Below, piece by piece: positions 7,749-14,367 of a DNA stretch of 14,725 nucleotides. The translations under genes and the position numbers were made by a program. The notes beneath the pieces were generated by a model that saw nothing but the letters and a program-made list of their open reading frames with translations, had not been told where the DNA came from and searched no databases. Origin of the DNA: Candidatus Caccocola faecipullorum (GTDB taxonomy: Bacteria > Synergistota > Synergistia > Synergistales > Synergistaceae); NCBI GenBank assembly GCA_018716365.1, contig DVKA01000278.1, forward strand, positions 1 to 14,725, written 5' to 3'. Positions within the stretch are counted from its first letter, which is position 1, and the number at the start of each line of letters is the position of its first letter.

Positions 7749-8679
7749 ATTCTCTGAGCGCGAGGCCGAGAGCCGCCGTCCATCCCTCGCACGAAGGAAA
7801 ATCCAATCCAAAGCGGCGCTCAGGAAAGACGGTCTTCACACCGCGCTCTGGGAAAACGTCGCTCAGTACAGCGCAGAAACGCCCGGCAGCGCCCGGGCCG
7901 AACAAGAAAATATCGTCAAACGCAAAACCTTCGTTGCGCGAAAGCCCGAACTGCACGGAAGCGCGAACTTCCTCCGCCAGAGCCGCGGCGCCTTCGTCGA
8001 GCGACCGGCCTCCGGCATCAGTCCCCAAGGCGATATTCCTGTAATATATTCCGCAGCCTCGCCACACAAAAATCACAAGAGAACGCTCTATCCCAGCATA
8101 AACACAGACACAGCCGCCCTCGCTCGGAAACGCCGGAGAGGCCGCGCGTTCAATCGCAGTCTGTTCCGGCTCCATAGCGCCGAAGCTGATTCCACACGAA
8201 CGCGCCGCGCGGCAGACGCCTTCCGCAGTCTTCCTGCGCGCCGCAGATACGACAAAGCGGCGTTCCGAAGAACCGCCGCCAAGAGGATAATCTATCTCGT
8301 CGAGATCATAGACACAGTCGTCTGAGCCAAAAGGGAAATGACGCTCCGCCTCGTAACGAAAAGCCTTTTGAGCCTCGGCGCGCGTAAGCCCCTGCATCGG
8401 AATAACGCGCAGAAGAGACTCCGTCATAGGAACGGCTAAATTGACCTCCCGCCGGCGCGCGGCCTTTACAGACGAAGCAACGCGGCCGAAAGCCCGAGAC
8501 AACTCTGCCTCGGACGCTGAAAATGGAGAACCACCGTTCCCCAGCTGAGACTGAAAAGTACCGGAAGAAGAAGCCGCCACACGCACCTCGCCGCCCGATT
8601 CCTCAAGCGCCAGGTAAACAAAAGAACGGCCCCCGACATAAAGCCCCGCCGATACTCTTTTCCTACCAGCAAACAGCAC
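7732..8679 (-). CDS. pilM: Type IV pilus assembly protein PilM (actin-like fold)
   Basis: 315 residues from a GTG start. PilM is the cytoplasmic member of the PilMNOP complex, has an actin/FtsA-like fold and binds the PilN N-terminus. The best family segment is at 84-124: P-M-T-E-S-L-L-R-V-I-P-M, then EAQKAFRYEAERHFPF and the aspartate-rich DDCVYDLDEID, which matches PilM's R-x-E-A-x-x-x-x-P-F pattern. The phosphate-binding loops look altered: AGLYVG (11-16) where D-I-G is usual, and VYAGIERS (193-200) where another D-I-G is expected. The GTG at 8677-8679 has AAAAGGAGG ending 7 nt upstream. In-frame ATGs at 8706 and 8727 exist, but the first lies just before that ribosome binding site and the second has none. 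It is the first gene of the pilus operon. Confidence 0.87.
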   Translation of the reverse strand: MLFAGRKRVSAGLYVGGRSFVYLALEESGGEVRVAASSSGTFQSQLGNGGSPFSASEAELSRAFGRVASSVKAARRREVNLAVPMTESLLRVIPMQGLTRAEAQKAFRYEAERHFPFGSDDCVYDLDEIDYPLGGGSSERRFVVSAARRKTAEGVCRAARSCGISFGAMEPEQTAIERAASPAFPSEGGCVCVYAGIERSLVIFVWRGCGIYYRNIALGTDAGGRSLDEGAAALAEEVRASVQFGLSRNEGFAFDDIFLFGPGAAGRFCAVLSDVFPERGVKTVFPERRFGLDFPSCEGWTAALGLALREYDGQA

Positions 8680-8686
8680 GGCGACG

Positions 8687-8695
8687 CCTCCTTTT
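8687..8695 (-). promoter_or_regulatory. Ribosome binding site that fixes the pilM start
   Basis: AAAAGGAGG on the minus strand, ending 7 nt before GTG at 8679. This strong site favours GTG over the in-frame ATG at 8706, whose own upstream sequence (CTTGAATTTT) has no site. Confidence 0.75.
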
Positions 8696-8738
8696 CTCTC
8701 ACTCATAAAATTCAAGACACAAACCAAACAATAGCAAC

Positions 8739-8767
8739 ATTATAAATACTCTCATCCTTATCTGCAA
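8739..8767 (-). promoter_or_regulatory. Sigma70-type promoter of the pilus operon
   Basis: On the minus strand TTGCAG (8762-8767) is followed by a 17-nt spacer and a perfect TATAAT (8739-8744). The -35 matches consensus in only its first three bases (TTG), so the site may need an activator or be of medium strength. Transcription would start near 8732, leaving a leader of about 53 nt before the pilM GTG. It is the only good promoter in front of the nine-gene pilus block. Confidence 0.7.
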
Positions 8768-8908
8768 GTTATAAAATCTTGTGATGAATGAAAATGTTAA
8801 AAGAAAATTTTTTCGGCGACATTTTAAAAGGCTCGGATCAGAAGGAAACGCCGAAATCCTTGCTTTCTCGTCCTTAGCGCCGACTATCCGGTGTAACAGA
8901 CTATCTCC

Positions 8909-9052
8909 TCAAAGCGACATTACACGCTCAAGCCTTACGGCTCTTTGTTTCATCCCACTTCCTCCTATCTCAAGACGTTCTTTCTTCGTGTATCGTATGG
9001 CAGGCCTCCCATATATAACTAAGGCGCTTGTGTCCCAATATATGATTGTCAT
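8909..9052 (-). pseudogene. Remnant of a PIN-domain (VapC-type) toxin gene
   Basis: A 47-codon frame begins MTIIYWDTSALV. That is the hallmark start of VapC-type PIN ribonucleases (a hydrophobic strand, then the first catalytic Asp in D-T-S-A-L-V). After Val12 the translation loses any resemblance to the family and stops at TGA (8909-8911). A whole VapC has about 130 residues and three further acidic residues, none of which can be seen. No clear VapB antitoxin lies upstream, where there is only a hairpin and the glpX terminator. I read it as the 5' scar of a lost toxin-antitoxin module. Chance similarity of a 12-residue stretch is possible but unlikely. The same frame continues past the TGA without another stop for about 80 codons. 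Confidence 0.5.
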
Positions 9053-9089
9053 GTACTGAAAGAATTATATCTTGTCTCATTTTTGTCTC

Positions 9090-9119
9090 CTTGGCGTATA
9101 TGCAGCACATACTGCCAAG
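9090..9119. repeat. Inverted repeat, 13-bp stem with one bulge
   Basis: Minus strand: CTTGGC, one unpaired A, GTATGTG, loop CTG, CATATAC, GCCAAG. The stem has 13 pairs (one G-U as RNA) and a 3-nt loop. No T-run follows on either strand, so it is not a typical terminator. On the minus strand its 3' arm runs into AAGGAG, the ribosome binding site of a 36-codon frame starting at 9080. A smaller inverted repeat, AGCCC/GGGCT, abuts it at 9118-9136. It could be a mobile-element end or a protein site; its role is unknown. Confidence 0.5.
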
Positions 9120-9163
9120 CCCAATAAAATCGGGCTGAGTTCAACTAATGAGCGCGCGGCGCG

Positions 9164-9190
9164 AAAAAGCGCGGGTTTTATGCCCGCGCT
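9164..9190 (-). terminator. Rho-independent terminator after glpX
   Basis: Minus strand AGCGCGGG, loop CATAAAA, CCCGCGCT: a perfect 8-bp GC-rich stem followed by TTTT. It begins 31 nt after the glpX stop codon (9222-9224). It marks the end of the holB-ricT-ftsY-purB-glpX transcription unit. Confidence 0.88.
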
Positions 9191-9221
9191 CCATACGTTT
9201 GGATTTTTCTGTTGTCTGTCT

Positions 9222-10229
9222 TTAGAGGAAGTACGCGTCGTTGTTCTGCGCGCCGTATTTGATGCTGCTGATTTCGTCGAGCTTCTGGACGTTGTGGACG
9301 GCGTTGATGTAGCGCAGCGTGCCGCTCTTCGCGCGCATGACGAGGGAGCTCGTCTCGATGCCGTCGCCCGTGTAGCGGACGCCGCGGAGCCAGTCGCCGT
9401 CGGTGACGCCGGTGGCCGCAAAGAATACGTTCTCGCTCTTGACAAGGTCGTTGAGATGGAGGACCTTGTTGACGTCCATGCCCTTTTCCTTGCACTTCTC
9501 ACGGTCTTCGTCGTTGCGCGGCCAGAGCTTGCACTGCATGTTGCCGCCGATGCACTTGATGGCGCAGGCGGTGATGATGGCTTCGGGCGAGCCGCCGACT
9601 CCCATGAGAAGGTCGATGCCGGAATTCGGTTTGCAGGTGGAGAGCGCTCCCGCTACGTCTCCGTCGGGGATGAGGCGGATACGGGCGTGGATGGAGCGGA
9701 TCTCTTTGATGAGCTCTTCGTGGCGCGGCCTGTCTAGGACTACGACGGTTACGTCTTCAACCGACTTGCGCAGCGCGCGCGCGACGGCGCGGATGTTGTC
9801 GGTCGGGCTCGCCTCGATGTTGATGGCGTGGGCCGCGTACGGGCCGGTCGCTATTTTGTCCATGTAGAAGATGTGCTGCGGGTTGTACATCGTTCCGCGC
9901 TCGGCGAATGCGACGACGCTGACGGCGTTCGGAAGACCGTAGGCTGTGAGGCGCGTTCCGTCGATCGGGTCTACGGCGATGTCGACCTGAGGCTCGACGC
10001 CGCGTCCGAGTTTTTCTCCGTTAAAGAGCATCGGCGCTTCGTCTTTCTCGCCCTCTCCGATTACGATGACTCCGTCCATCTCGACAGTGTTGAGCATGAA
10101 GCGCATGGCGTTTACGGCTGCGCCGTCGACGCCGTTTTTGTCGCCGCGGCCCATCCAGCGCCCCGCGGCCATAGCGGCGGCCTCGGTGGCTCTTACCATT
10201 TCAAGCGCTAGGTTTCTGTCAGGTGACAT
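9222..10229 (-). CDS. glpX: Fructose-1,6-bisphosphatase, class II (GlpX)
   Basis: 335 residues, full length for the family. It hydrolyses fructose 1,6-bisphosphate to fructose 6-phosphate in gluconeogenesis, using divalent metal. Family motifs are MDGVIVIGEGEKDEAPML (51-68), the metal-binding VDIAVDPIDGTRLTAYG (82-98), and GVGGSPEAIITACAIKCIGG (210-229), with acidic residues Glu59, Asp87, Asp90 and Glu216 in the expected places. The ATG at 10227-10229 lies 18 nt after the purB stop, with a G-rich site (about 10239-10244) before it. It is the last gene before a strong terminator. Purine and sugar-phosphate genes next to each other probably share a transcript for growth-rate reasons; that is inference. 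Confidence 0.95.
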   Translation of the reverse strand: MSPDRNLALEMVRATEAAAMAAGRWMGRGDKNGVDGAAVNAMRFMLNTVEMDGVIVIGEGEKDEAPMLFNGEKLGRGVEPQVDIAVDPIDGTRLTAYGLPNAVSVVAFAERGTMYNPQHIFYMDKIATGPYAAHAINIEASPTDNIRAVARALRKSVEDVTVVVLDRPRHEELIKEIRSIHARIRLIPDGDVAGALSTCKPNSGIDLLMGVGGSPEAIITACAIKCIGGNMQCKLWPRNDEDREKCKEKGMDVNKVLHLNDLVKSENVFFAATGVTDGDWLRGVRYTGDGIETSSLVMRAKSGTLRYINAVHNVQKLDEISSIKYGAQNNDAYFL

Positions 10230-10247
10230 AACAAAAATCCCCCCGTA

Positions 10248-11570
10248 TTATTTTGTTTCGGAAGCCCCCGCGCCGCAAAGCTCCGGGAAGCGGCTGAAGA
10301 CCTCGTTGATGTGCTTTAGATAATACCCCAAATCAAACAAAGATTCCAGTTCCGAGGCGGACATATTGGTGATTCTCGGGTCGGATTTCAGCAATTCGAG
10401 CAGAGGGACTTTTTCGTTCCAGCAGCGCATCGCGTTGCTCTGCGCTATTGCGTAGGCCTCTTCGCGGCTGATGCCCTCGTGCTCGACGAGCTCGATAAGG
10501 ACGCGGCCCGAGAAGAGCAGCCCCTTCGTTATGTCCATGTTCTCGCGCATCTTCTGCGTGTCGACGGCCATACCGGAGACTATCTGTATCATTTTCTTCG
10601 TCATGTAGTGCAGCAGATGGAAGGCGTCGGGCCACATTACGCGCTCTACGGAGGAGTGGCTGATGTCGCGCTCGTGCCAGAGCGCGATATTCTCAAGCGC
10701 TGGGACGGCGTAGCCGCGGAGCAGGCGCGACATTCCGCAGACGCGCTCGCAGAGTATCGGGTTTTTCTTGTGCGGCATCGCGGAGGAGCCTTTCTGCCCT
10801 TTCTTGAAAGGTTCAAGCGCTTCGAGCACTTCGGTGCGTTGGAGATGGCGTATTTCGAGCGCGAGACGTTCGAGCGAGCCGCCCGCTATCGCCATGTCGG
10901 TTATGACGCGCGCGTGGCGGTCGCGCTGGACGACCTGCGTAGCTACGGGGTCGATCGTGAGGCCGAGGAGCTCGCAGACGCGCGCCTCGATCTTCGGCGG
11001 GCAGTTGGCGTACGTTCCTACCGCGCCGGAGAGTTTGCCGACCATCATTTCCTTCTTGGTCTGCTTGAGGCGCGCGATGTCGCGGCCTATCTCGGAGTAG
11101 TGGTTGAGCAGCTTGAGGCCGAAGGTCGTAGGCTCGGCGTGCACGCCGTGGGTGCGGCCCGCGCATGGCGTCATTTTGTATTCAACGGCTTTTTCGCCAA
11201 CGAGCTTGTGCAGCTTCTCAAGCTCCGCGATGACGACGTCGAGGCTTTCGCCGAGCATGAGCGACGATGCTGTGTCTATTACGTCGCTGCTGGTCAGTCC
11301 GAGGTGGACGAAGCGGCCCGACTCGCCTATCGTCTCTGCGACGCTTGAGACGAAGGCTATCACGTCGTGCTGCGTGACCTCCTCTATCTCGTGTATGCGT
11401 TCGACGGAGAAGCCGGCCTTCTCGACGATGTTCTTATAGTCCTCGTCGGGGACGACGCCCTCCTCGTGCCACGCGCGCGTGGCGGCAAGTTCGACGTCGA
11501 GCCAGCGGCCGAAGCGGTTCTGGTCGGTCCAGATTTTTTTTATTTCGGGTGTCTCGTAGCGCGGTATCAT
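10248..11570 (-). CDS. purB: Adenylosuccinate lyase
   Basis: 440 residues, full length. It performs two beta-eliminations releasing fumarate: SAICAR to AICAR in IMP synthesis and adenylosuccinate to AMP. It belongs to the fumarase/aspartase superfamily. Visible motifs are TQHDV with His68, GLTSSDVIDTAS (91-102), GRTHGVHAEPTTFG with His141 (138-151), and the superfamily signature GSSAMPHKKNP (261-271), which carries the mobile-loop serines. The N-terminus IPRYETPEIKKIW is typical of the bacterial short form. A perfect AGGAGG at 11578-11583, 7 nt from the ATG at 11570, fixes the start. It lies 24 nt after the DUF4416 gene. Confidence 0.97.
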   Translation of the reverse strand: MIPRYETPEIKKIWTDQNRFGRWLDVELAATRAWHEEGVVPDEDYKNIVEKAGFSVERIHEIEEVTQHDVIAFVSSVAETIGESGRFVHLGLTSSDVIDTASSLMLGESLDVVIAELEKLHKLVGEKAVEYKMTPCAGRTHGVHAEPTTFGLKLLNHYSEIGRDIARLKQTKKEMMVGKLSGAVGTYANCPPKIEARVCELLGLTIDPVATQVVQRDRHARVITDMAIAGGSLERLALEIRHLQRTEVLEALEPFKKGQKGSSAMPHKKNPILCERVCGMSRLLRGYAVPALENIALWHERDISHSSVERVMWPDAFHLLHYMTKKMIQIVSGMAVDTQKMRENMDITKGLLFSGRVLIELVEHEGISREEAYAIAQSNAMRCWNEKVPLLELLKSDPRITNMSASELESLFDLGYYLKHINEVFSRFPELCGAGASETK

Positions 11571-11594
11571 GTGGTGACCTCCTGATTTATATTT

Positions 11595-12158
11595 TTAAAT
11601 TTCTCTGACTTCTCTCTTCCAGTCTTCCCGCACGAGTTCGAGCCACGCGTCGTAGACGCCGCTTTTGAAGTCGGGGAAGGTATAAAAAAAGCTCTCCCAG
11701 CGTCCTTTCCTCCGGCAGAGCGTAACTTCGCAGAATATCCCGTCGCGCAGGTAGACGCGGTGCGCCTGTCCCTTCGTCGATGCGAGCAGCAGCCGCGCGC
11801 CGTCTATCGTGCCGGGGTCTATGTTGACGCGGCGGCCTGCTCCGCCGCCGCTTTCGCGCTCCATCGCGCAGCTTTCGAGCTTCCAGCCCGGCAGATCGGA
11901 CATTTTATAGAGCCCGGGGTACGATACGAATACGCGGTCGAGCTCGGGCGCTATCTCTTCGTAGTAGTTCGTCCACACGAAGGGGACGCGCGCGCCTACG
12001 CGCTGCGGCTCGCCCCATTTTCCGGCGAGCATGGCGAGGGTGCGGCGAAGCGTCTCTTCGTCGCCGCGCGGCACGAGCAGCGCCGCTATTTTTTTTACGA
12101 GCGGGTCGCGCGGGTGGCGGCCTTCGCAGTCGTGCAGGAGGACGCCGCTATTCGTCAT
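11595..12158 (-). CDS. DUF4416 family protein
   Basis: 187 residues with the features I know from DUF4416: an aromatic segment (FVWTNYYEE, about 60-68), a conserved middle RRVNIDPGTIDGARLLLAST (about 108-127), then HRVYLRDGIFCEVTL and a C-terminal FFYTFPDF. No signal peptide or membrane helix is evident, so it should be cytosolic. No biochemical function is known to me for the family. The ATG at 12156-12158 lies inside the end of ftsY, with an 11-nt overlap and no strong ribosome binding site, which suggests coupling to ftsY. It sits between ftsY and purB. The family call is by pattern recall, without a search. Confidence 0.82.
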   Translation of the reverse strand: MTNSGVLLHDCEGRHPRDPLVKKIAALLVPRGDEETLRRTLAMLAGKWGEPQRVGARVPFVWTNYYEEIAPELDRVFVSYPGLYKMSDLPGWKLESCAMERESGGGAGRRVNIDPGTIDGARLLLASTKGQAHRVYLRDGIFCEVTLCRRKGRWESFFYTFPDFKSGVYDAWLELVREDWKREVREI

Positions 12159-13077
12159 GCTTTATGTCGAGCAGAGTCTCGACGAAGGCGCGCGGCTCGA
12201 AGAGCTGAAGGTCGTCGATGCCTTCTCCGAGGCCGACGTAGCGTATCGGCGTCTTAAGCCGCTCCGCAATCGCTATGACGATGCCGCCCTTCGAGGTGTT
12301 GTCGAATTTCGTCAGCACGACGCCCGTTATCGGCATCGCCTTGCCGAAAGTCTCGGCCTGCATGAAGCCGTTCTGTCCCGTAACGGCGTCGAGGACTATG
12401 AGGACCTCCGAGGGGCCTTCGGGTATCTCGCGCTTTATGACGCGCGTGACCTTTGAGAGCTCTTCCATGAGGTTGGATTTCGTGTGCAGGCGGCCCGCGG
12501 TGTCTACGAGTATCACGTCGGCGTCCGCGGCCTTGGCGGCGAGCAGCGAGTCGTAGACTACTGCCGCGGGGTCGCTGTCCTGCTTCTGCGCTATGACGCG
12601 CACTCCCGCGCGCTCGCCCCATGCCTTGAGCTGCTCTATCGCGGCGGCGCGGAAGGTGTCGGCCGCGGCCATGATGACCTTTTTGCCCTCGGCCTTGAAC
12701 TGCGACGCCAGTTTGCCGCAGGTCGTCGTCTTTCCGCTGCCGTTGACGCCTATCATTATAACGACGGACGGTTTGCGCTCCACGTCGAGCGGGCGCCCCA
12801 TGCCGGGCACCGATTCGAGGCGCGCTATCAGCAGATCGGCGAAGGCCGCCTTGAGCTCGCGCTTGTTGCTTATCCTCTTGTCTACCATCACGCGGCGGAG
12901 CTCGGTTATAAGCTCTTCCGTCGTCTCTATGCCGACGTCGCCGAGTATGAGCTGCTCTTCAAGTTCGTCCCAGAACCCCTCGTCCACGGGGTCGTCCGAG
13001 AAGAGGTTGGAGACGCTCTGCGTCCATTTGTTTCCGGCGTTTTTCAGCTTTTCGGCAAAACTTTTGAAAAAGCTCAA
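12148..13077 (-). CDS. ftsY: Signal recognition particle receptor FtsY
   Basis: 309 residues, with no long acidic N-terminal A domain, as in many bacteria outside the enterics. It is the membrane-associated GTPase that receives ribosome-SRP complexes for co-translational insertion. The N domain (about 1-95) starts with the amphipathic F-F-K-S-F-A-E-K-L-K helix. G-domain motifs are G1 GVNGSGKTT (110-118), DTFRAAA (140-146), DTAGR (192-196), TKFD (256-259) followed by NTSKGG, and GLGEGIDDL (282-290). Most family members have G-T/S-A-K-G-G after TKLD, so Asn260 and Ser262 are variants. The start codon is TTG at 13075-13077, set by AAGGAGG with an 8-nt spacer. It follows ricT after 45 nt. Confidence 0.95.
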   Translation of the reverse strand: MSFFKSFAEKLKNAGNKWTQSVSNLFSDDPVDEGFWDELEEQLILGDVGIETTEELITELRRVMVDKRISNKRELKAAFADLLIARLESVPGMGRPLDVERKPSVVIMIGVNGSGKTTTCGKLASQFKAEGKKVIMAAADTFRAAAIEQLKAWGERAGVRVIAQKQDSDPAAVVYDSLLAAKAADADVILVDTAGRLHTKSNLMEELSKVTRVIKREIPEGPSEVLIVLDAVTGQNGFMQAETFGKAMPITGVVLTKFDNTSKGGIVIAIAERLKTPIRYVGLGEGIDDLQLFEPRAFVETLLDIKHDE

Positions 13078-13122
13078 TTTATGTGCCTCCTTCTGTAAAA
13101 TCAGGCCGTTTTGCGGCGCGCA

Positions 13123-14367
13123 CTATTCGGCGCTCTTTTTCGCGCCGGATGGCCGCCTGCGGCGCGGCGAATGGCGTCTCGGCCTGTCGCCGCGTTTTTC
13201 TTTTTCGGCCTGTTCCGGCTCCGAGCCGAAATGCGGCGCGGCGTCCGGCGCCTCCGCCTCCTCGCCCTCGGGTCTGCGCTCTGGACGCGGCGCATGTTTC
13301 TTTCTGCGTTTGCCGCGGCGGCGCTCGTCGCGCGGTTCTTTCTGCCCTTCTTCGCCAGAGGCGGCCGCGGCGCGCTCGCGGCGCGGTTCCGGGGCCTTTT
13401 CCGTCTGGACGCGGAAACTCTGTATCTCCATGTGGAAGGCGTCCTGCACGGAAAAGAGTGGTTCTTCTTCCGGCTCTGCCTCGGGGATCACCCATTCGCC
13501 GCCCGATGCGACAGTCTCTCGGAATTCCTCAAACTGCTCCTTCGGTATCTTGACTTCGCCCTTGCCTGCGATGAGGCAGCGGAGGCTCTGCGTCGGCAGG
13601 TCGATGCCAGCCACTATGACGCTGCCGTTCGGCGTCTTTATCTTCGAACCCGGGTGGGGGAAGCCCTCCCACGCCTCGTGGTAGACGTCGTACTCGAAGC
13701 ACATGCAGCACATGAGCCTGCCGCATATTCCTGATATTTTCGAGGGGTTCAGCGCAAGGTTCTGCTCCTTTACCATCTTTATACAAATCGGCGCGAACTG
13801 GTTGAGCCAGTAGCTGCAGCAGCAGGGCCGCCCGCATGGGCCGACGCCGCGGATTATCTTCGCCTCGTCGCGCACGCCGACCTGGCGCAGCTCGATGCGC
13901 GTCTTGAACTCGCGCGCGAGGTCGCGCACGTAGGCACGGAAGTCGACGCGCTGGTCGGACGAGAAATAGAAAAACAGCTTGCGTTTCGCGCGGAGGAACT
14001 CGACGTCGATGAGCTTCATGTCTAGGTTGTGCGGTTTGAGAAGCCGCTTCGCGCTGACGAGTATCGACTTCTCCTCCTCGCGGTATTCCGCCTCTCTGTC
14101 GTAATCCTCTTCTGAGGCGAAGTCTACGAAGGTAAGGTCTGTAACCACCGGTTCGGAGTTTTTCATCACTCCGTCTCCGTGTTCCGAAGAATGTTTCAGC
14201 AGGCGGTATTCCGCCTCCTGCTCCGGCGTCACTTCGCCGACGACGAGCGCGAGTTCCTCGCCGCGCGAAGACTCGACGACGAGTTTTTCACATTTTTTTA
14301 TATCCCCGTCGTACTCGACGAGGCCGAGATAACGCGGCTTACCATAGACCGCCAAGTATTTTCTCAT
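13123..14367 (-). CDS. ricT: RicT/YaaT-type PSP1 domain protein
   Basis: 414 residues. The PSP1 region is in the middle (about 100-190): KRLLKPHNLDMKLIDVEFL, followed by LFFYFSSDQRVDFRAYVRDL and RIELRQVGVRDE. Then comes a cysteine-rich segment, GPCGRPCCC and later GICGRLMCCMC, with nine cysteines (178, 182-184, 195, 215, 220, 221, 223). In Bacillus subtilis RicT, such cysteines bind an iron-sulfur cluster in the RicA-RicF-RicT complex, which affects RNase Y-dependent mRNA processing. A long charged, Arg/Glu/Pro-rich tail (about 325-414) looks disordered and is longer than in B. subtilis. AAGGAGG, 9 nt before the ATG at 14367, fixes the start; it overlaps holB by 29 nt. The holB-ricT order is conserved in Firmicutes. 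RicA and RicF homologues are not in the window. Confidence 0.92.
   Translation of the reverse strand: MRKYLAVYGKPRYLGLVEYDGDIKKCEKLVVESSRGEELALVVGEVTPEQEAEYRLLKHSSEHGDGVMKNSEPVVTDLTFVDFASEEDYDREAEYREEEKSILVSAKRLLKPHNLDMKLIDVEFLRAKRKLFFYFSSDQRVDFRAYVRDLAREFKTRIELRQVGVRDEAKIIRGVGPCGRPCCCSYWLNQFAPICIKMVKEQNLALNPSKISGICGRLMCCMCFEYDVYHEAWEGFPHPGSKIKTPNGSVIVAGIDLPTQSLRCLIAGKGEVKIPKEQFEEFRETVASGGEWVIPEAEPEEEPLFSVQDAFHMEIQSFRVQTEKAPEPRRERAAAASGEEGQKEPRDERRRGKRRKKHAPRPERRPEGEEAEAPDAAPHFGSEPEQAEKEKRGDRPRRHSPRRRRPSGAKKSAE

Larger units (their letters stand above)
8680..9221. other. Long intergenic region between glpX and pilM
   Basis: About 540 nt with no intact gene, visibly richer in A and T than its surroundings. 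From the glpX side it holds a rho-independent terminator (9164-9190), two inverted repeats (9118-9136 and 9090-9119), a relic that starts like a PIN-domain toxin (8909-9052), an inverted repeat TTTCGGCG/CGCCGAAA near 8812-8856, and the pilus promoter (8739-8767). It separates two operons that share a strand. Confidence 0.8.

Noticed and set aside
8781..9059. 92-codon plus-strand open frame in the intergenic region
   Set aside because: No convincing ribosome binding site and no recognisable motif; it lies opposite the VapC-like relic, which matches a known family on the minus strand.
8970..9080. 36-codon minus-strand frame (MRQDIILSVHDNH...) with a good AAGGAG site
   Set aside because: The ribosome binding site is good, but I recognise no family, and it overlaps the PIN-like frame out of register. 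I kept it as an observation and did not call a gene.
10479..11348. 289-codon plus-strand open frame over purB
   Set aside because: Antisense shadow of an intact adenylosuccinate lyase gene.
13081..13122. Possible terminator between ricT and ftsY (GCCG/CGGC then TTTT)
   Set aside because: The stem is only 4 bp and a CTGA separates it from the T-run; the close spacing favours a continuous operon.
12593..13684. 363-codon plus-strand open frame over ftsY and ricT
   Set aside because: It spans two real minus-strand genes and their gap; low-complexity Ser/Arg translation.
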